A stretch of 64,000 bases of DNA from Gillisella vitis (GCA_009744235.1 WPHV01000006.1:334985-398984), one strand, 5' to 3'; numbered from the stretch's first letter, positions 46,023 to 56,455 are shown. Translations and numbers: made by a program. Notes: generated from the letters alone by a model not told the origin.

Positions 46023-47198
46023 ATGATGGTGGATTTCAGTTCTTTACTTCTCGCCCTGGGCGTTTCCACACTGTGTCTTCTTTTCACCTTTCTGGGAACA
46101 TGGATGGCCCGGCGGGAAAACTCTTTCCTGCTCAGCTGGGTTATCGGACTTGCCCTCACCATGTTGGGAATTCTGACCTACGGCCTTTTCACCTTGACCC
46201 CTTCACGAGGTCTGGGCGCGCTCGCCATGTCCTCGATCATCACCGGTTTCTTCATCCTCTATGCTGCCGCCAGGCAGTTTCGCGCAGGGAATATACCCTT
46301 CAAGACGCTGATCGGTGTCTCTTGCATTGCCGTCATCATGCTGAGTGCGGCCTTCCTATCGGGATATGGCGGCATCGGCTTTATACTGTTCAATACCGGC
46401 ACGGCCATTGTGATGTTGGCAATTGCCCATCAATATTGGCTTGGACGGGCAGAATCGCCCGGCGTGCTTTCTGGCATGGCCATGCTTTATGGCGCCACCA
46501 GCCTCTCTTTTCTCGCCTGCGCACTGGCTTTGATTCAGCGTGGCGAGTGGCAACTGGCGGTAGCGCCGACCGGCTGGACGGAAGACATCAATATAGCGGT
46601 TTGCATTGCTGGCATGAGCGGCATCGGCGCTTTGTCTCTCACTTTGCATCAGGCCCGGATCACAGCCCGGCACCGGCTGGAGGCAATGACCGATGCATTG
46701 ACAGGTCTTTGCAATCGTCGGGCGCTGTTCAATGCACATGGCACCAAAACCTTCCGCGAGGATATGGCGATGCTGGTCTTCGACATCGATCGTTTCAAAA
46801 CGATCAATGACCGCTATGGGCATGCTGTGGGCGACGAGGTGATCCGTAATATTGCTGCGGAGCTGAAAGCAGCCATTGGTCTTTCCAGCGTTACCCGCCT
46901 CGGAGGCGAAGAGTTTGCGGCTGTGCTGGAAAATGCTGCGCCAGGACGGGCCGAGTGGATCGGCGAGCGAATCCGGCGCCAGCTTCAGGATCGCGAAGTC
47001 GTGGTGGAGGGGGACAGTTTCGTCGCAACGACCAGTGTCGGCATTGCCTATGGCACAGCATCCGGCCTGACCTTCGATGAGATCCTCAACCTGGCGGACA
47101 ATGCGCTTTACAATGCCAAACGGCTCGGTCGCAACCGGGTAGAAACGGCAGTGGCAAACTGGGAGAGTGGCCTGTCAGTGGAAGCCGACAGCGCCTAA
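46023..47198 (+). CDS. Membrane-bound diguanylate cyclase (GGDEF)
   Basis: 391 residues. Six or seven membrane helices fill the first 210 residues (for example LLSWVIGLALTMLGILTYGLF and FKTLIGVSCIAVIMLSAAFL). The GGDEF domain has the nucleotide-binding LVFDIDRFKTINDRYGHAVG and active-site RLGGEEFAAV near residue 293. At the position of the RxxD inhibitory site, five residues before the motif, the sequence is IGLS, so product feedback is probably absent. It makes cyclic di-GMP, opposing the HD-GYP enzyme 1.5 kb upstream. Confidence 0.92.
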   Translation: MMVDFSSLLLALGVSTLCLLFTFLGTWMARRENSFLLSWVIGLALTMLGILTYGLFTLTPSRGLGALAMSSIITGFFILYAAARQFRAGNIPFKTLIGVSCIAVIMLSAAFLSGYGGIGFILFNTGTAIVMLAIAHQYWLGRAESPGVLSGMAMLYGATSLSFLACALALIQRGEWQLAVAPTGWTEDINIAVCIAGMSGIGALSLTLHQARITARHRLEAMTDALTGLCNRRALFNAHGTKTFREDMAMLVFDIDRFKTINDRYGHAVGDEVIRNIAAELKAAIGLSSVTRLGGEEFAAVLENAAPGRAEWIGERIRRQLQDREVVVEGDSFVATTSVGIAYGTASGLTFDEILNLADNALYNAKRLGRNRVETAVANWESGLSVEADSA

Positions 47199-47463
47199 AG
47201 GATGTCCAGGAAAAGCAGAACCGGTTTCCCGAAACGACAAAAGACTGCCGAAAACAAAGGGCGGTTCGATTGTAAATGGCGCGCGCTTATCCCCGGATAT
47301 ATCCTCTGGCCTGCCTTCCAGCTTCCTGCTATGGGCATGGATGCGTTAAAGCCGCGCGGGTAAAGGCAAGGACATGTCTACTCCGCCGCAGCCTCGCCAT
47401 GTGATTGCCGGAGCGACTGCGGTCAGCCCGGCTGAGCCATTTGCGCAGAAGACAGGAGCACCG

Positions 47464-48156
47464 ATGACCCAGACTTCCTTTTCCGATCCGGCCGTCATGG
47501 CGGAATTGCTGGCGAAAATGCTCTGGGAAATCAAGGCGGTGCATTTCAATGCCGCTGAGCCTTACAAGCTGGCTTCCGGCATGCGCAGCCCCGTCTATAT
47601 CGATTGCCGCAAGCTTCTGTCCTATCCGCGTGTCCGTTCTGCCGTGATGGATTTTGCGGTTGCCACGCTGCTGCGCAATGCCGGTTTCGAGCAATTCGAC
47701 TGTATTGCCGGTGGCGAGACGGCGGGCATTCCCTTTGCCGCTCTGTTGGCCGATCGGCTGGCGCTGCCAATGATCTATGTGCGCAAGCAGCCCAAGGGCC
47801 ATGGCCGCAACGCCCAGATCGAGGGTCATATGCCTGACGGTGCCCGGGTGCTTGTTATCGAAGACCTGACGACGGCAGGCGGCAGCATGTTTACCTTTAT
47901 CGATGCCGTGCGGGCCGCTGGCGGTGTGGTGGATCACGGTATCGCTTTGTTCTTCTACGGGATCTTCCCGCAAGCCCATCAGCGTTTCGAAAACGGCAAC
48001 GTCAAACTTCATTATATCGCCACCTGGCGCAATGTTCTGGCCGTGGCCCGCGACCAGAAACTGTTTGATGACAAAACCTTGTCGGAAGTGGAATCCTTCC
48101 TGGATGCCCCGCTGCAATGGTCCGGTCGCAATGGCGGGGTCAGCACGCTGGGTTGA
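47464..48156 (+). CDS. pyrE: Orotate phosphoribosyltransferase
   Basis: Adds PRPP to orotate, forming OMP. 230 residues from ATG 47464, which has AGGAG upstream; the frame is open further but homologues start here. Landmarks are [20 protein letters not shown], the catalytic loop [14 protein letters not shown], and the PRPP-binding signature [14 protein letters not shown]. It is near pyrC and followed by frk. Confidence 0.96.
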   Translation: MTQTSFSDPAVMAELLAKMLWEIKAVHFNAAEPYKLASGMRSPVYIDCRKLLSYPRVRSAVMDFAVATLLRNAGFEQFDCIAGGETAGIPFAALLADRLALPMIYVRKQPKGHGRNAQIEGHMPDGARVLVIEDLTTAGGSMFTFIDAVRAAGGVVDHGIALFFYGIFPQAHQRFENGNVKLHYIATWRNVLAVARDQKLFDDKTLSEVESFLDAPLQWSGRNGGVSTLG

Positions 48157-48254
48157 GGCTGCCTTGCGAAGATCCGCCAGAGTGACTGGCATTTCTTCGC
48201 TTTCTGCTTTAAATCGATTGAAGTTTATCCGAAAGCCCGGTTTGGGAGGCCAGA

Positions 48255-49181
48255 ATGATCCTGTGTTGCGGTGAAGCCCTGATTGACATGTTGCCACGCG
48301 AAACGACGTTGGGTGAAAAAGGCTTTTCGCCCTATGCGGGCGGCGCGGTCTTCAACACCGGCATTGCGCTTGGACGCCTGGGCGTTGCCTCCGGCTTCTT
48401 CACCGGCCTTTCCGATGACATGATGGGCGATATCCTGCGTGACACGCTGCGTGCCAGCCATGTGGATTTCAGCTATTGCGCCACCTTGTCGCGACCGACG
48501 ACCATTGCCTTCGTCAAGCTGGTCGATGGCCATGCTACCTACGCTTTCTACGATGAGAACACCGCTGGACGGATGATAACCGAGGCGGACCTGCCAGCCC
48601 TGGGCGAAGACTGTGAAGCGCTGCATTTCGGCGCAATCAGCCTGATCCCCGAGCCCTGCGGCTCGACCTATGAAGCGCTGCTCAACCGCGAACACAAGAC
48701 CCGGGTTATCTCGCTTGATCCCAATATCCGCCCCGGCTTCATCAAGGACAAGGCTGCCCATATGGCCCGCATCCGCCGCATGGCAGCACTTTCCGACATC
48801 GTCAAGTTTTCCGATGAGGATCTCGCCTGGTTCGGCCTGGAAGGCGACGAAGACACGCTTGCCCGCCACTGGCTGCATCACGGTGCCAAACTGGTTGTCG
48901 TCACGCGCGGCGCCGATGGCGCGGTTGGCTATACAGCTGATCATAAGGTCGAAGTGCCGAGCGAAAAAGTAACGGTGGTCGATACGGTCGGTGCAGGCGA
49001 CACATTCGATGCAGGTGTTCTCGCCTCGCTGAAAATGCAGAACCTGCTGACCAAGCAACAAGTGACAAAACTGACAGAAGAGCAGATCGCCAAGGCCTTG
49101 GCGCTCGGCTCCAAGGCCGCAGCGGTGACGGTCTCGCGGGCAGGCGCCAATCCGCCGTTTGCGCATGAAATCGGGCTTTAG
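48255..49181 (+). CDS. frk: Fructokinase, PfkB family
   Basis: Phosphorylates fructose to fructose 6-phosphate. 308 residues. PfkB signature 1 region is GGAVFNTGIALGRLGV and signature 2 is DTVGAGDTFDAGVLA with the catalytic aspartate. The anion-hole and ATP region VVVTRGADGAVGYT is also present. It is on the strand opposite pgi, its metabolic neighbour 0.8 kb away; pgi would interconvert the product with glucose 6-phosphate. The precise sugar is inferred. Confidence 0.88.
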   Translation: MILCCGEALIDMLPRETTLGEKGFSPYAGGAVFNTGIALGRLGVASGFFTGLSDDMMGDILRDTLRASHVDFSYCATLSRPTTIAFVKLVDGHATYAFYDENTAGRMITEADLPALGEDCEALHFGAISLIPEPCGSTYEALLNREHKTRVISLDPNIRPGFIKDKAAHMARIRRMAALSDIVKFSDEDLAWFGLEGDEDTLARHWLHHGAKLVVVTRGADGAVGYTADHKVEVPSEKVTVVDTVGAGDTFDAGVLASLKMQNLLTKQQVTKLTEEQIAKALALGSKAAAVTVSRAGANPPFAHEIGL

Positions 49182-49223
49182 AGTCTGCCAGGGAAACTGG
49201 ATCGCGCTTTTGCCTGATAAACG

Positions 49224-49956
49224 CTAAATCACGCCGCCATTGGCGTGGATCGTCTGGCCATTGACCCAGCCTCCCTCGGGGCCGACAAGAAAGGCGACGG
49301 CGGCGGCGATCTCCTCTGGCGTTCCGATCCGTTCAAGCGGTGCCAAGCGGGCAAAGGCCTCAATGGCTGCTGGGCTCTTTCCGTCCAGGAACAGGTCCGT
49401 GGCCGTCGCACCAGGGGCGATGGCATTGACGGTAATGCTGCGTCCGCGCAATTCCTTGGCGAGGATGCTGGTCATTGTTTCGATGGCTGCTTTGGTGGCG
49501 GCATAGATGCTGTAGTTTTCCGCTCGCATCGCCGCAACGCTGCTGGAAATATTGACGATCCGGCCGCCCTCGTGCATTCGCCGCGCCGCTTCGCGCATGC
49601 CAAAGAAGGGTTCCCTTCAGATTGACGGCGATCTGACGCTCGAACATCGCGTCGTCGATATCGACCATCGGCTGACGCACCATGATACCGGCATTGTTCA
49701 CCAGAATATCGGCGCGGCCAGCCACCGCCTCGGCTTTGTCGAACAGGCGCGGAAAGGTCTCGGGATCGGCAATGTCGGCGGCAAGCGCCAGAGCCTTGCC
49801 GCCCGAAGCACAAATCTCCTCAGCCAGGGTTTGAGCGCCAGTGCCATCGACATCACTGATGATGACAATGCTGCCGTCGCAGGCTAGCCGTCTGGCAACC
49901 GCAGCGCCAATGCCACGCGCGGCTCCGGTGACGATCGCCAGCCTGCGCCCGCACAT
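49224..49956 (-). pseudogene. Short-chain dehydrogenase/reductase interrupted by a frameshift
   Basis: Two frames together encode a complete SDR of about 243 residues. The first (from 49956) has the NAD(P) site TGAARGIGAA and LVNNAGIM, and runs to FERQIAVNLKGT. The second frame then continues MREAARRMHEGGRIVNIS, with the active-site tyrosine and lysine in YAATKAA and the C-terminal GGWVNGQTIHANGG. The expected join is GT-FFG-MREAAR, which needs one base fewer in the GGG run at 49608-49610 (plus strand). A recent one-base insertion or a sequencing error are both possible; the rest is undamaged. It lies 7 bases from pgi on the same strand. Confidence 0.85.
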
Positions 49957-49963
49957 GGCCGCC

Positions 49964-51589
49964 TCAGGACGTCAGATGGTTCAAGGCAGCGACCAGACCT
50001 GCCGTGGACGCATCCTGCCCATCGGTCCCGGCCTTGCCCTGCACCACCGGCAGCAGGCCGGTTGCCAGTTCCTTGCCCAGCTCCACGCCCCATTGATCGA
50101 AGGAATTGATGCCGAACAGCACGCCTTCGACAAACACCCGGTGTTCGTAAAGCGCGATCAGGCGACCGAGCGCGAAAGGGGTCAACTGTTCATAGACAAA
50201 GGTGATCGACGGGCGGTTGCCGGTAAAGACCCGGTGCGGGGCGATATGATCGGCCTTGGCCTGATTCATGCCGGACTTCAGCAGCTGGGCCTTGGCCTCA
50301 TCCAGCGTGCGGCCCTTCATCAGGGCTGCCGATTGGGCCAGGCAATTGGCGATCAGCAAGTCGTGCTGATGGCGCAATTCCGGCTCGAAGCCCTTGGCAG
50401 CGATCATAAACTCGGCTGGGATCACGCTCGTGCCCTGGTGGATCAGTTGGTAGAAGGCATGCTGGCCATTGGTGCCGGGTTCACCCCAGACTACCGGCCC
50501 GGAATTGCCCTTGACCGGGCTGCCATCGATGGTCACGCCCTTGCCGTTCGATTCCATGTCGAGCTGTTGCAGATAGGCCGGGAAGCGCGACAGGCGCTGA
50601 TCGTAGGGCAGGATGGCGCGGGTTGGGTAATCCAGGACGTTGCGATGGTGATAGCCGATAGCGCCCAGCAGCATCGGCAGGTTTTCCCGGAAGGGCGCGG
50701 TGCGGAAATGCATGTCCATGGCATGGGCGCCGGCCAGGAATTCCACAAAATTATCGGCGCCGACAGCAATCATCAGCGGCAGGCCGATGGCCGACCAGAT
50801 GGAATAACGTCCACCGACCCAATCCCAGAAGCCGAACACCCGATCTGAACCGATGCCAAAGGCCGCCACTTTTTCAAGCGCGGTCGAGACGGCAGCAAAG
50901 TGATCACCGACGGCATCTTCACCCAGCGCTGAGGCAATGAAGGCCCGCGCCGTTGCGGCATTGGTCATGGTCTCGATGGTGGTGAAGGTCTTGGAGGCGA
51001 CGATGAACAGCGTGGTTTCCGGCTCCAGCAGTTTCAGCGTATCGGCGATATGGGCACCATCGACATTGGAGACGAAATGCAGGCGCGGGCCGTCGTGAAA
51101 TGGTGCCAGCGCCAGCGTTGCCATGGCGGGGCCGAGATCCGAACCACCAATGCCGATATTGACCACATCGGTGATCTGGAGGCCGGTCGAGCCGGTGATC
51201 GTACCCTGCCGCAGGCCTTCCGCGAAAGCCGACATGGCGTGCAACACGGCATTGACATCGGGCATGACATTCTTGCCATCGACCACGACAGGCGTGTTGG
51301 CGCGGTTGCGCAGTGCCGTATGCAAGACGGCGCGGCCTTCGGTAAAGTTGATGGCCTCACCGTTAAACATCGCTTCGCGCTTTTCAGCCACGCCACCTTG
51401 CGTGCAGAGCTTTTCCAGCAGGGCCATGATCTCGTCATTGACGGCGCATTTGGAATAATCCATCAGCAGGTCGTCAAAGCGACTGGAAAACCGCTCGAAA
51501 CGGTTGGGATCGCTTGCAAAAGCGCCGCGAATATCAGTGGCGGCGGTGGCCGCGACGGTGGACTTCAGCTGTTCGACGATAGCGTGCAT
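49964..51589 (-). CDS. pgi: Glucose-6-phosphate isomerase
   Basis: Interconverts glucose 6-phosphate and fructose 6-phosphate. 541 residues from ATG 51589 ([11 protein letters not shown]), with GGAG upstream. Landmarks are [13 protein letters not shown], the phosphate-binding [24 protein letters not shown] and the catalytic region [14 protein letters not shown]. The C-terminal [14 protein letters not shown] is the second PGI signature. A degenerate palindromic repeat lies just upstream in its leader. The frameshifted SDR is directly downstream. Confidence 0.97.
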   Translation of the reverse strand: MHAIVEQLKSTVAATAATDIRGAFASDPNRFERFSSRFDDLLMDYSKCAVNDEIMALLEKLCTQGGVAEKREAMFNGEAINFTEGRAVLHTALRNRANTPVVVDGKNVMPDVNAVLHAMSAFAEGLRQGTITGSTGLQITDVVNIGIGGSDLGPAMATLALAPFHDGPRLHFVSNVDGAHIADTLKLLEPETTLFIVASKTFTTIETMTNAATARAFIASALGEDAVGDHFAAVSTALEKVAAFGIGSDRVFGFWDWVGGRYSIWSAIGLPLMIAVGADNFVEFLAGAHAMDMHFRTAPFRENLPMLLGAIGYHHRNVLDYPTRAILPYDQRLSRFPAYLQQLDMESNGKGVTIDGSPVKGNSGPVVWGEPGTNGQHAFYQLIHQGTSVIPAEFMIAAKGFEPELRHQHDLLIANCLAQSAALMKGRTLDEAKAQLLKSGMNQAKADHIAPHRVFTGNRPSITFVYEQLTPFALGRLIALYEHRVFVEGVLFGINSFDQWGVELGKELATGLLPVVQGKAGTDGQDASTAGLVAALNHLTS

Positions 51590-51621
51590 TCGCATACTCC
51601 AATCCAATCACGGACGGGAAC

Positions 51622-51675
51622 CTACTGCATAATTCCCAAAACCGGAATGTTTTAAGGAGAAAAATAATCCAATAG
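51622..51675. repeat. Degenerate copy of the CTACTGCATAATT palindrome upstream of pgi
   Basis: Left arm CTACTGCATAATTCCCAAAA-type sequence, then ACCGGAAT as in the 34183 element, then an eroded right arm ending AATCCAATAG. It sits 33 bases upstream of the pgi start, so it is probably transcribed in the pgi leader. Confidence 0.6.
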
Positions 51676-51769
51676 AACTGAGGGGGGATTACGCTCTCTT
51701 TCTCGCAAGGCAGAGAAGACTGACGAGCGGGGCAGAATGCCCCATCTCGTCCCTGTCTGCCCGGTGTCT

Positions 51770-53470
51770 TTAAGGTCTCAGATCCTTGCGCAGAATCTTG
51801 CCGACGTTGGATTTCGGCAACTCTTCAAGAAAGGCCACATGGCGGGGACGCTTGTAATTGGTCAGGTTTGTGGCGCAATGGTCCTTAACCTGCTGCTCCG
51901 TCAAGCTTGGGTCTTTGCGCACCACAAACAGTTTGACGGCTTCACCGGAATGCGGGTCCGGCACACCGATAGCCGCGGCCTCCAGCACGCCCGGATGCAT
52001 GACCGCGACTTCCTCGATCTCGTTGGGGTAGACATTGAAGCCGGAGACCAGGATCATATCCTTCTTGCGGTCGACAATCTTGGTATAGCCGCGCGCGTCC
52101 ATGAAGCCCATGTCGCCGGTGCGGAAAAACCCGTCCTCACTCATCGCCCGCGCCGTTTCTTCCGGTCGTTGCCAGTAGCCGGCCATCACCTGCGGTCCGC
52201 GAATGCAGATTTCCCCGACCTCTCCTAAAGCCAGGCTTTCGCCCTGTTCATCACGGATGTCGACATCGGTGGAGGAAATCGGCATGCCGATGCAGCCGCT
52301 GAAGTCCTTGTCGTTCATGCGATTGGCGGTTGCCACCGGCGATGTTTCAGACAGGCCGTAACCCTCGGTGATCGGGCAACCGGTAATCTGGTGCCACCGT
52401 TCGGCAATCGGCCGCTGCACCGACATGCCACCGGCAAAGGTCAGTTGCAGATGGGAAAAGTCCAGCTTGCGGAAGGCCTCATTGTTCATCAGAGCATTGA
52501 ACAGTGTATTCAAGCCGATGATGACATTGAAATCATACCGGGACAATTCCTTGGCAAAGCCTGGAATGTCACGTGGATTGGCGATCAGAATGTTGTGGCC
52601 GCCGCAGGCAATGCCCATCAGGGCGTTCACGGTCAGCGCAAAGATATGATAGAGCGGCAAAGCGCAGATGAAGGTCAGCGTTTCCGGTCTTGGGCGGGTG
52701 TCGAAAGCAGACCCCAACCACAGCGACATCTGCATGGTATTGGCGATCAGGTTGCCGTGGGTCAGCACCGCCCCCTTGGACACGCCTGTCGTACCGCCTG
52801 TATATTGCAGAAAGGCGATATCGTTGCGGGAAAGGGTTTCAGGCCGCAATCGGGCTTTCCCACCTGCTGACAGCACCGATGCAAAACTTCGGGAATTGGC
52901 AATCGACCAGGCCGGCACGAGCTTCTTCACCTTGCGAACGATGAAGTTCACCAGATGGCCCTTCAGGCCAAGCATGTCGCCCATGCTGGTCACGACCACG
53001 CGGCGTAGCGACACCTTGTCCATCACCGCCTGGACTGTGTGGGCAAAATTCTCCAGCACGAAAATGGCAACCGCGCCGGAATCCTTCAGCTGATGCGCCA
53101 GTTCGCGCGGAGTATAGAGCGGATTGACATTGACGACGATCATTCCAGCCTTGAGGATGCCAAACACAATAACCGGGTTTTGCAAGACATTGGGCATCAT
53201 CACGGCGATCCGGTCGCCTTTGCTGAACCCTTCCGCTTGCAGCCAGGCGGCAATTTTTGTCGCCTGCTCGCCAAGCTCCTGGAAGGTCATGGAGCGGCCC
53301 ATGCTGGTGAAGGCCTTGCGGGAGGCATAGGTCACGCAGTTTTCATCGAACAGTTCAGGCAGCGATTCGTGATCAAGGGGCGGCAGTTCCGCAGGCACCG
53401 AGGCAGGATAGGATGCAAGCCAGATTCGGCGAGATGCAAAATTGCTTTCAGGCCTGGACAGAGTATTCAT
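51770..53470 (-). CDS. fadD: Long-chain fatty acid-CoA ligase
   Basis: Activates fatty acids with ATP and CoA for beta-oxidation. 566 residues. The AMP-binding P-loop is QYTGGTTGVSKGAVLTH, followed by GYGLSETSPVA, the YFRTGD-equivalent GFFRTGDMGFMD, and the hinge IVDRKKDMILVSGFNVYP; the C-terminal catalytic lysine is in SNVGKILRKDL. A TTGACGT/ACGTCAA palindrome lies 123-138 bases upstream, matching acyl-CoA-metabolism operators of LiuR type. Confidence 0.95.
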   Translation of the reverse strand: MNTLSRPESNFASRRIWLASYPASVPAELPPLDHESLPELFDENCVTYASRKAFTSMGRSMTFQELGEQATKIAAWLQAEGFSKGDRIAVMMPNVLQNPVIVFGILKAGMIVVNVNPLYTPRELAHQLKDSGAVAIFVLENFAHTVQAVMDKVSLRRVVVTSMGDMLGLKGHLVNFIVRKVKKLVPAWSIANSRSFASVLSAGGKARLRPETLSRNDIAFLQYTGGTTGVSKGAVLTHGNLIANTMQMSLWLGSAFDTRPRPETLTFICALPLYHIFALTVNALMGIACGGHNILIANPRDIPGFAKELSRYDFNVIIGLNTLFNALMNNEAFRKLDFSHLQLTFAGGMSVQRPIAERWHQITGCPITEGYGLSETSPVATANRMNDKDFSGCIGMPISSTDVDIRDEQGESLALGEVGEICIRGPQVMAGYWQRPEETARAMSEDGFFRTGDMGFMDARGYTKIVDRKKDMILVSGFNVYPNEIEEVAVMHPGVLEAAAIGVPDPHSGEAVKLFVVRKDPSLTEQQVKDHCATNLTNYKRPRHVAFLEELPKSNVGKILRKDLRP

Positions 53471-53592
53471 TCCTCACTCCCTTTTTCGACTTCCTGCCCC
53501 TCCCTCCTCAAGGTGATGACAGTGCGCCCGACCACGCACTCCAAATATGGAGCGTTGAGCTCCAGGAATGCAAGTCCAACGTTATAGTAACT

Positions 53593-53608
53593 TTGACGTA
53601 AACGTCAA
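53593..53608. promoter_or_regulatory. TTGACGT-AA-ACGTCAA palindrome upstream of fadD
   Basis: Perfect 7-bp arms with a 2-base spacer. It resembles the TTTACGTnnACGTCAA type of site known for the MerR-family regulator LiuR in acyl-CoA degradation regulons, and shares its core with the site at 18676-18697. Confidence 0.6.
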
Positions 53609-53777
53609 TTAATCCCCAACGAAAATAATTCGGAATCATTTTGTTCCACGGCATCGAAGATGTTCACGCACCGGTAGCTTCGACGACACCCGCATGGCGA
53701 CCAGTTTCGCATTGAACCAACCTGCCGGTGATGCGTTAGCTCTTATGAAACTTCACGCAAACAAGGAGGAAAGTGTC

Positions 53778-54059
53778 ATGGTCTTCAAACCGGCTAAAAC
53801 TTTCGGGGAGGCCCCTGAGATCGTTGAGGAAAATCCGCCTCTGGCGGAGCTGGAAACGGCGGTGGCCTCTCAGCTTGCCGGTTCCGACGGTATCGATGCC
53901 TCTGATATCGAGGTGATAGCGATCGGCAATGAAATTTGCTTGCGAGGCCTTGTCTATTCCGAGGTCGAAGTCGACCGAGCCGTTGAAGTCGCTCTTTCGG
54001 TTCCTGGTGTTTTCAAGGTTTCCGTCGATCTGGAAATTGTTGAACGCACGATCCATTGA
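53778..54059 (+). CDS. Small BON-domain protein
   Basis: 93 residues from ATG 53778, which has a full AAGGAGG upstream; the frame opens at 53694 but the earlier start lacks a ribosome site. Residues 25-90 form one BON repeat (LETAVASQLAGSDGIDASDIEV, EICLRGLVYSEVEVDRAVEVALSVPGVFKV). BON domains bind membranes or lipids in the envelope, yet no signal peptide is visible, so localisation is uncertain. It ends in a strong terminator shared with glgX. Confidence 0.8.
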   Translation: MVFKPAKTFGEAPEIVEENPPLAELETAVASQLAGSDGIDASDIEVIAIGNEICLRGLVYSEVEVDRAVEVALSVPGVFKVSVDLEIVERTIH

Positions 54060-54111
54060 CGCGGGCCTCCATACGCGGCCCGTGGGCGTATGGCACCACT
54101 CCATAAACAAT

Positions 54112-54138
54112 AAAGGTCCGGGAAAAACCCGGGCCTTT
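54112..54138. terminator. Bidirectional terminator between the BON gene and glgX
   Basis: AAAGGTCCGGG, five A, CCCGGGCCTTT: an 11-bp stem with one G-T mismatch, flanked by A/T tracts on both sides. It suits both convergent genes. Confidence 0.8.
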
Positions 54139-54161
54139 ATCACTTCAGTTGCCATCGCAGA

Positions 54162-56378
54162 TCAGGTTTGAATCGTCCGCAAAAGCGCCATGCTGCGCGG
54201 CAGCAGTTTGAATTTTTCGCCTTGCTTGACCTTCTCACCCTGACGCTCCGGATCGCCGGTGATCAGTTCGAGCACCCGTTCTCCGCCGCTCTCCTTGGGA
54301 ATGGTGAAGATGGTATCTTCATCGAGCGGATTGAACAGCATCATGATATCCGACCAGATGCCTTCTTCGACCTGGAGGTCTTCACGATGAAGACGCGTGA
54401 TCAGCGCATTGCTGTTTTCCCAGTTTTCCGAGGTTTGACGACCGCCGCTGACGCTGTACCAATCGATCATCATGCCATCGCGCCAGTTCTCCCGCCGCAG
54501 CAATGGCTGCTCCTTGCGAAGTGCGATCACCCGCCGTGTGAAATCACGCAGGGCATCGGCGCTGTCGGGCAGATTTTCCCAATGCAGCCAGCTGATTTCA
54601 CTATCCTGGCAATAGCCGTTGTTATTGCCCATCTGCGAACGACCGAATTCGTCACCGGCCAGCAGCATCGGCGTGCCATGGGAAAACAGCAGGGTGGCCA
54701 GGAAATTGCGCTTCTGGCGCTCGCGCACCGCATTGGTGCCTTCGTCATCGGTCGGGCCTTCGTGGCCATAATTATGGCTGCGATTGTCGTTGTGACCGTC
54801 GTTATTATCCTCGCCATTGTCTTCGTTATGCTTGCCATCATAGGAGACGAGGTCGTTTAGCGTGAAGCCATCATGGGCGGTGATGAAATTGACGCTGGCC
54901 CAGGGGCGGCGGCCGCGCTGGTCGTAGAGATCGCCGGAGCCCAGCAGACGCGCCGCGAAATCCGGAGCGCAATTGTCACCGTTCAGCCAATACTCGCGGC
55001 AACTGTCACGGTATTTGTCATTCCATTCTGCCCAGCCGGGCGGAAAGCCGCCAACCTGATAACCACCTGGACCGATGTCCCAGGGCTCACCGATCAGCTT
55101 GACGCCGGCAAGGGTCGGGTCCTGGGTAACCGCGTCGAAAAATCCGCCGCGCTCATCGAAGCCCTCGGGCTCGCGGCCCAGAATGGTGCCGAGATCGAAG
55201 CGGAAACCGTCGACATGCATGTCATCGGCCCAGTAACGCAGCGAGTCCATCACCATCTGCAGAACCCGCGGATGGGAGGTGTTCACCGTGTTGCCGGTGC
55301 CGGTATCATTGATGTAATAGCGGTGATTGTCCGTCAGGGTGCGATAGTAGGAAAAGTTGTCGATACCCTTGAAGGACAGCGTCGAGCCAAGCTCATTGCC
55401 TTCCGCCGTGTGATTGTAGACCACGTCGAGAATGACCTCGATACCACCATCATGGAAGGCGCGAACCATGTCGCGGAAGCCCTGAATGCCGTTTGCGCCG
55501 TAATAACGGTGCGCAGGGGCAAAAAAGCCGATGGTGTTATAGCCCCAGTAATTTTTCAGGCCCTTGTCGAGCAGCGGACCGTCATCCGGGAAGGCGTGGA
55601 TGGGCAGCAGCTCGACAGAGGTAATTCCAAGGCTCTTGATATAGTCGACTGCCGCCTTGTGACCGAGGCCTTCGAACGTGCCGCGTAGCTCCTGCGGAAT
55701 GGCGGGATTGAGCTGTGTGAAGCCCTTGACATGGGTTTCATAGACAATCGTATCGGCCCAGGAGACCTGTGGACGGCGATCATTGCCCCAATCAACCTGA
55801 TTGGGGTCAACGACCCGGCATTTTGGCATGAAAGCTGCGCTGTCGAGATCGTTGAAGGACAGGTCCTTGTCGGGATCGTCGAAATGATAGCCGAACACTT
55901 CGGGCGACCAACGGATATCACCCACCAGTTCGCGGGCATAAGGGTCGAGCAACAGCTTGTTGTGATTGAAGCGATGGCCGTTCTCCGGCTCGAAAGGCCC
56001 ATGGACACGAAAACCGTAGAGCGCGCCGGGCTTCAGCCTCGGTACGAAACCATGCCAGATCTCATTGGTGTAGTCAGGCAGATCCATCCGGGCGATCTCA
56101 ATAGAGCCACTGGGATCATAGAGACACAGTTCGACGCGATCGGCATGGGCGGAAAACAGGGCGAAATTAACCCCTTCACCAGTGTAGCGGGCGCCCAGCC
56201 GTTGCCACTCGCCGGGAAGAATTTTGAAGTTACTTGTTTTGATATCCATGGTCGCTCTCAGGGCTTGTCGCTGCGGTGCAACAGTAATTCCCTCGCCATG
56301 GCTTTGTTCCCATGGCGTGTTCGGTAAGGCGTCAGGAACAATTACCGGCTTTATCTGTTCGTCATTTCCATTGGCCAT
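54162..56378 (-). CDS. glgX: Glycogen debranching enzyme GlgX
   Basis: Isoamylase-type enzyme cleaving alpha-1,6 branches of limit glycogen. 738 residues from 56378, or 695 from ATG 56249 (MDIKTSNFKI), which has a better ribosome site; the first 43 residues are not typical of the family. CBM48-like N-terminal domain (GVNFALFSAHADRVELCLYD), then GH13 regions: DVVYNHTAEGNE, GFRFDLGTILG (nucleophile Asp), LIGEPWDIGPGG (acid/base Glu) and ITAHDGFTLNDL. No other glycogen gene is in the window. Confidence 0.93.
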   Translation of the reverse strand: MANGNDEQIKPVIVPDALPNTPWEQSHGEGITVAPQRQALRATMDIKTSNFKILPGEWQRLGARYTGEGVNFALFSAHADRVELCLYDPSGSIEIARMDLPDYTNEIWHGFVPRLKPGALYGFRVHGPFEPENGHRFNHNKLLLDPYARELVGDIRWSPEVFGYHFDDPDKDLSFNDLDSAAFMPKCRVVDPNQVDWGNDRRPQVSWADTIVYETHVKGFTQLNPAIPQELRGTFEGLGHKAAVDYIKSLGITSVELLPIHAFPDDGPLLDKGLKNYWGYNTIGFFAPAHRYYGANGIQGFRDMVRAFHDGGIEVILDVVYNHTAEGNELGSTLSFKGIDNFSYYRTLTDNHRYYINDTGTGNTVNTSHPRVLQMVMDSLRYWADDMHVDGFRFDLGTILGREPEGFDERGGFFDAVTQDPTLAGVKLIGEPWDIGPGGYQVGGFPPGWAEWNDKYRDSCREYWLNGDNCAPDFAARLLGSGDLYDQRGRRPWASVNFITAHDGFTLNDLVSYDGKHNEDNGEDNNDGHNDNRSHNYGHEGPTDDEGTNAVRERQKRNFLATLLFSHGTPMLLAGDEFGRSQMGNNNGYCQDSEISWLHWENLPDSADALRDFTRRVIALRKEQPLLRRENWRDGMMIDWYSVSGGRQTSENWENSNALITRLHREDLQVEEGIWSDIMMLFNPLDEDTIFTIPKESGGERVLELITGDPERQGEKVKQGEKFKLLPRSMALLRTIQT

Positions 56379-56455
56379 TTCGGCGACGCACGTCGGCTTG
56401 CCGGTGCGGTCAGTGAATGGGCTGCCAAGTGCCGCGCAATGACACAGAGGGTTGC

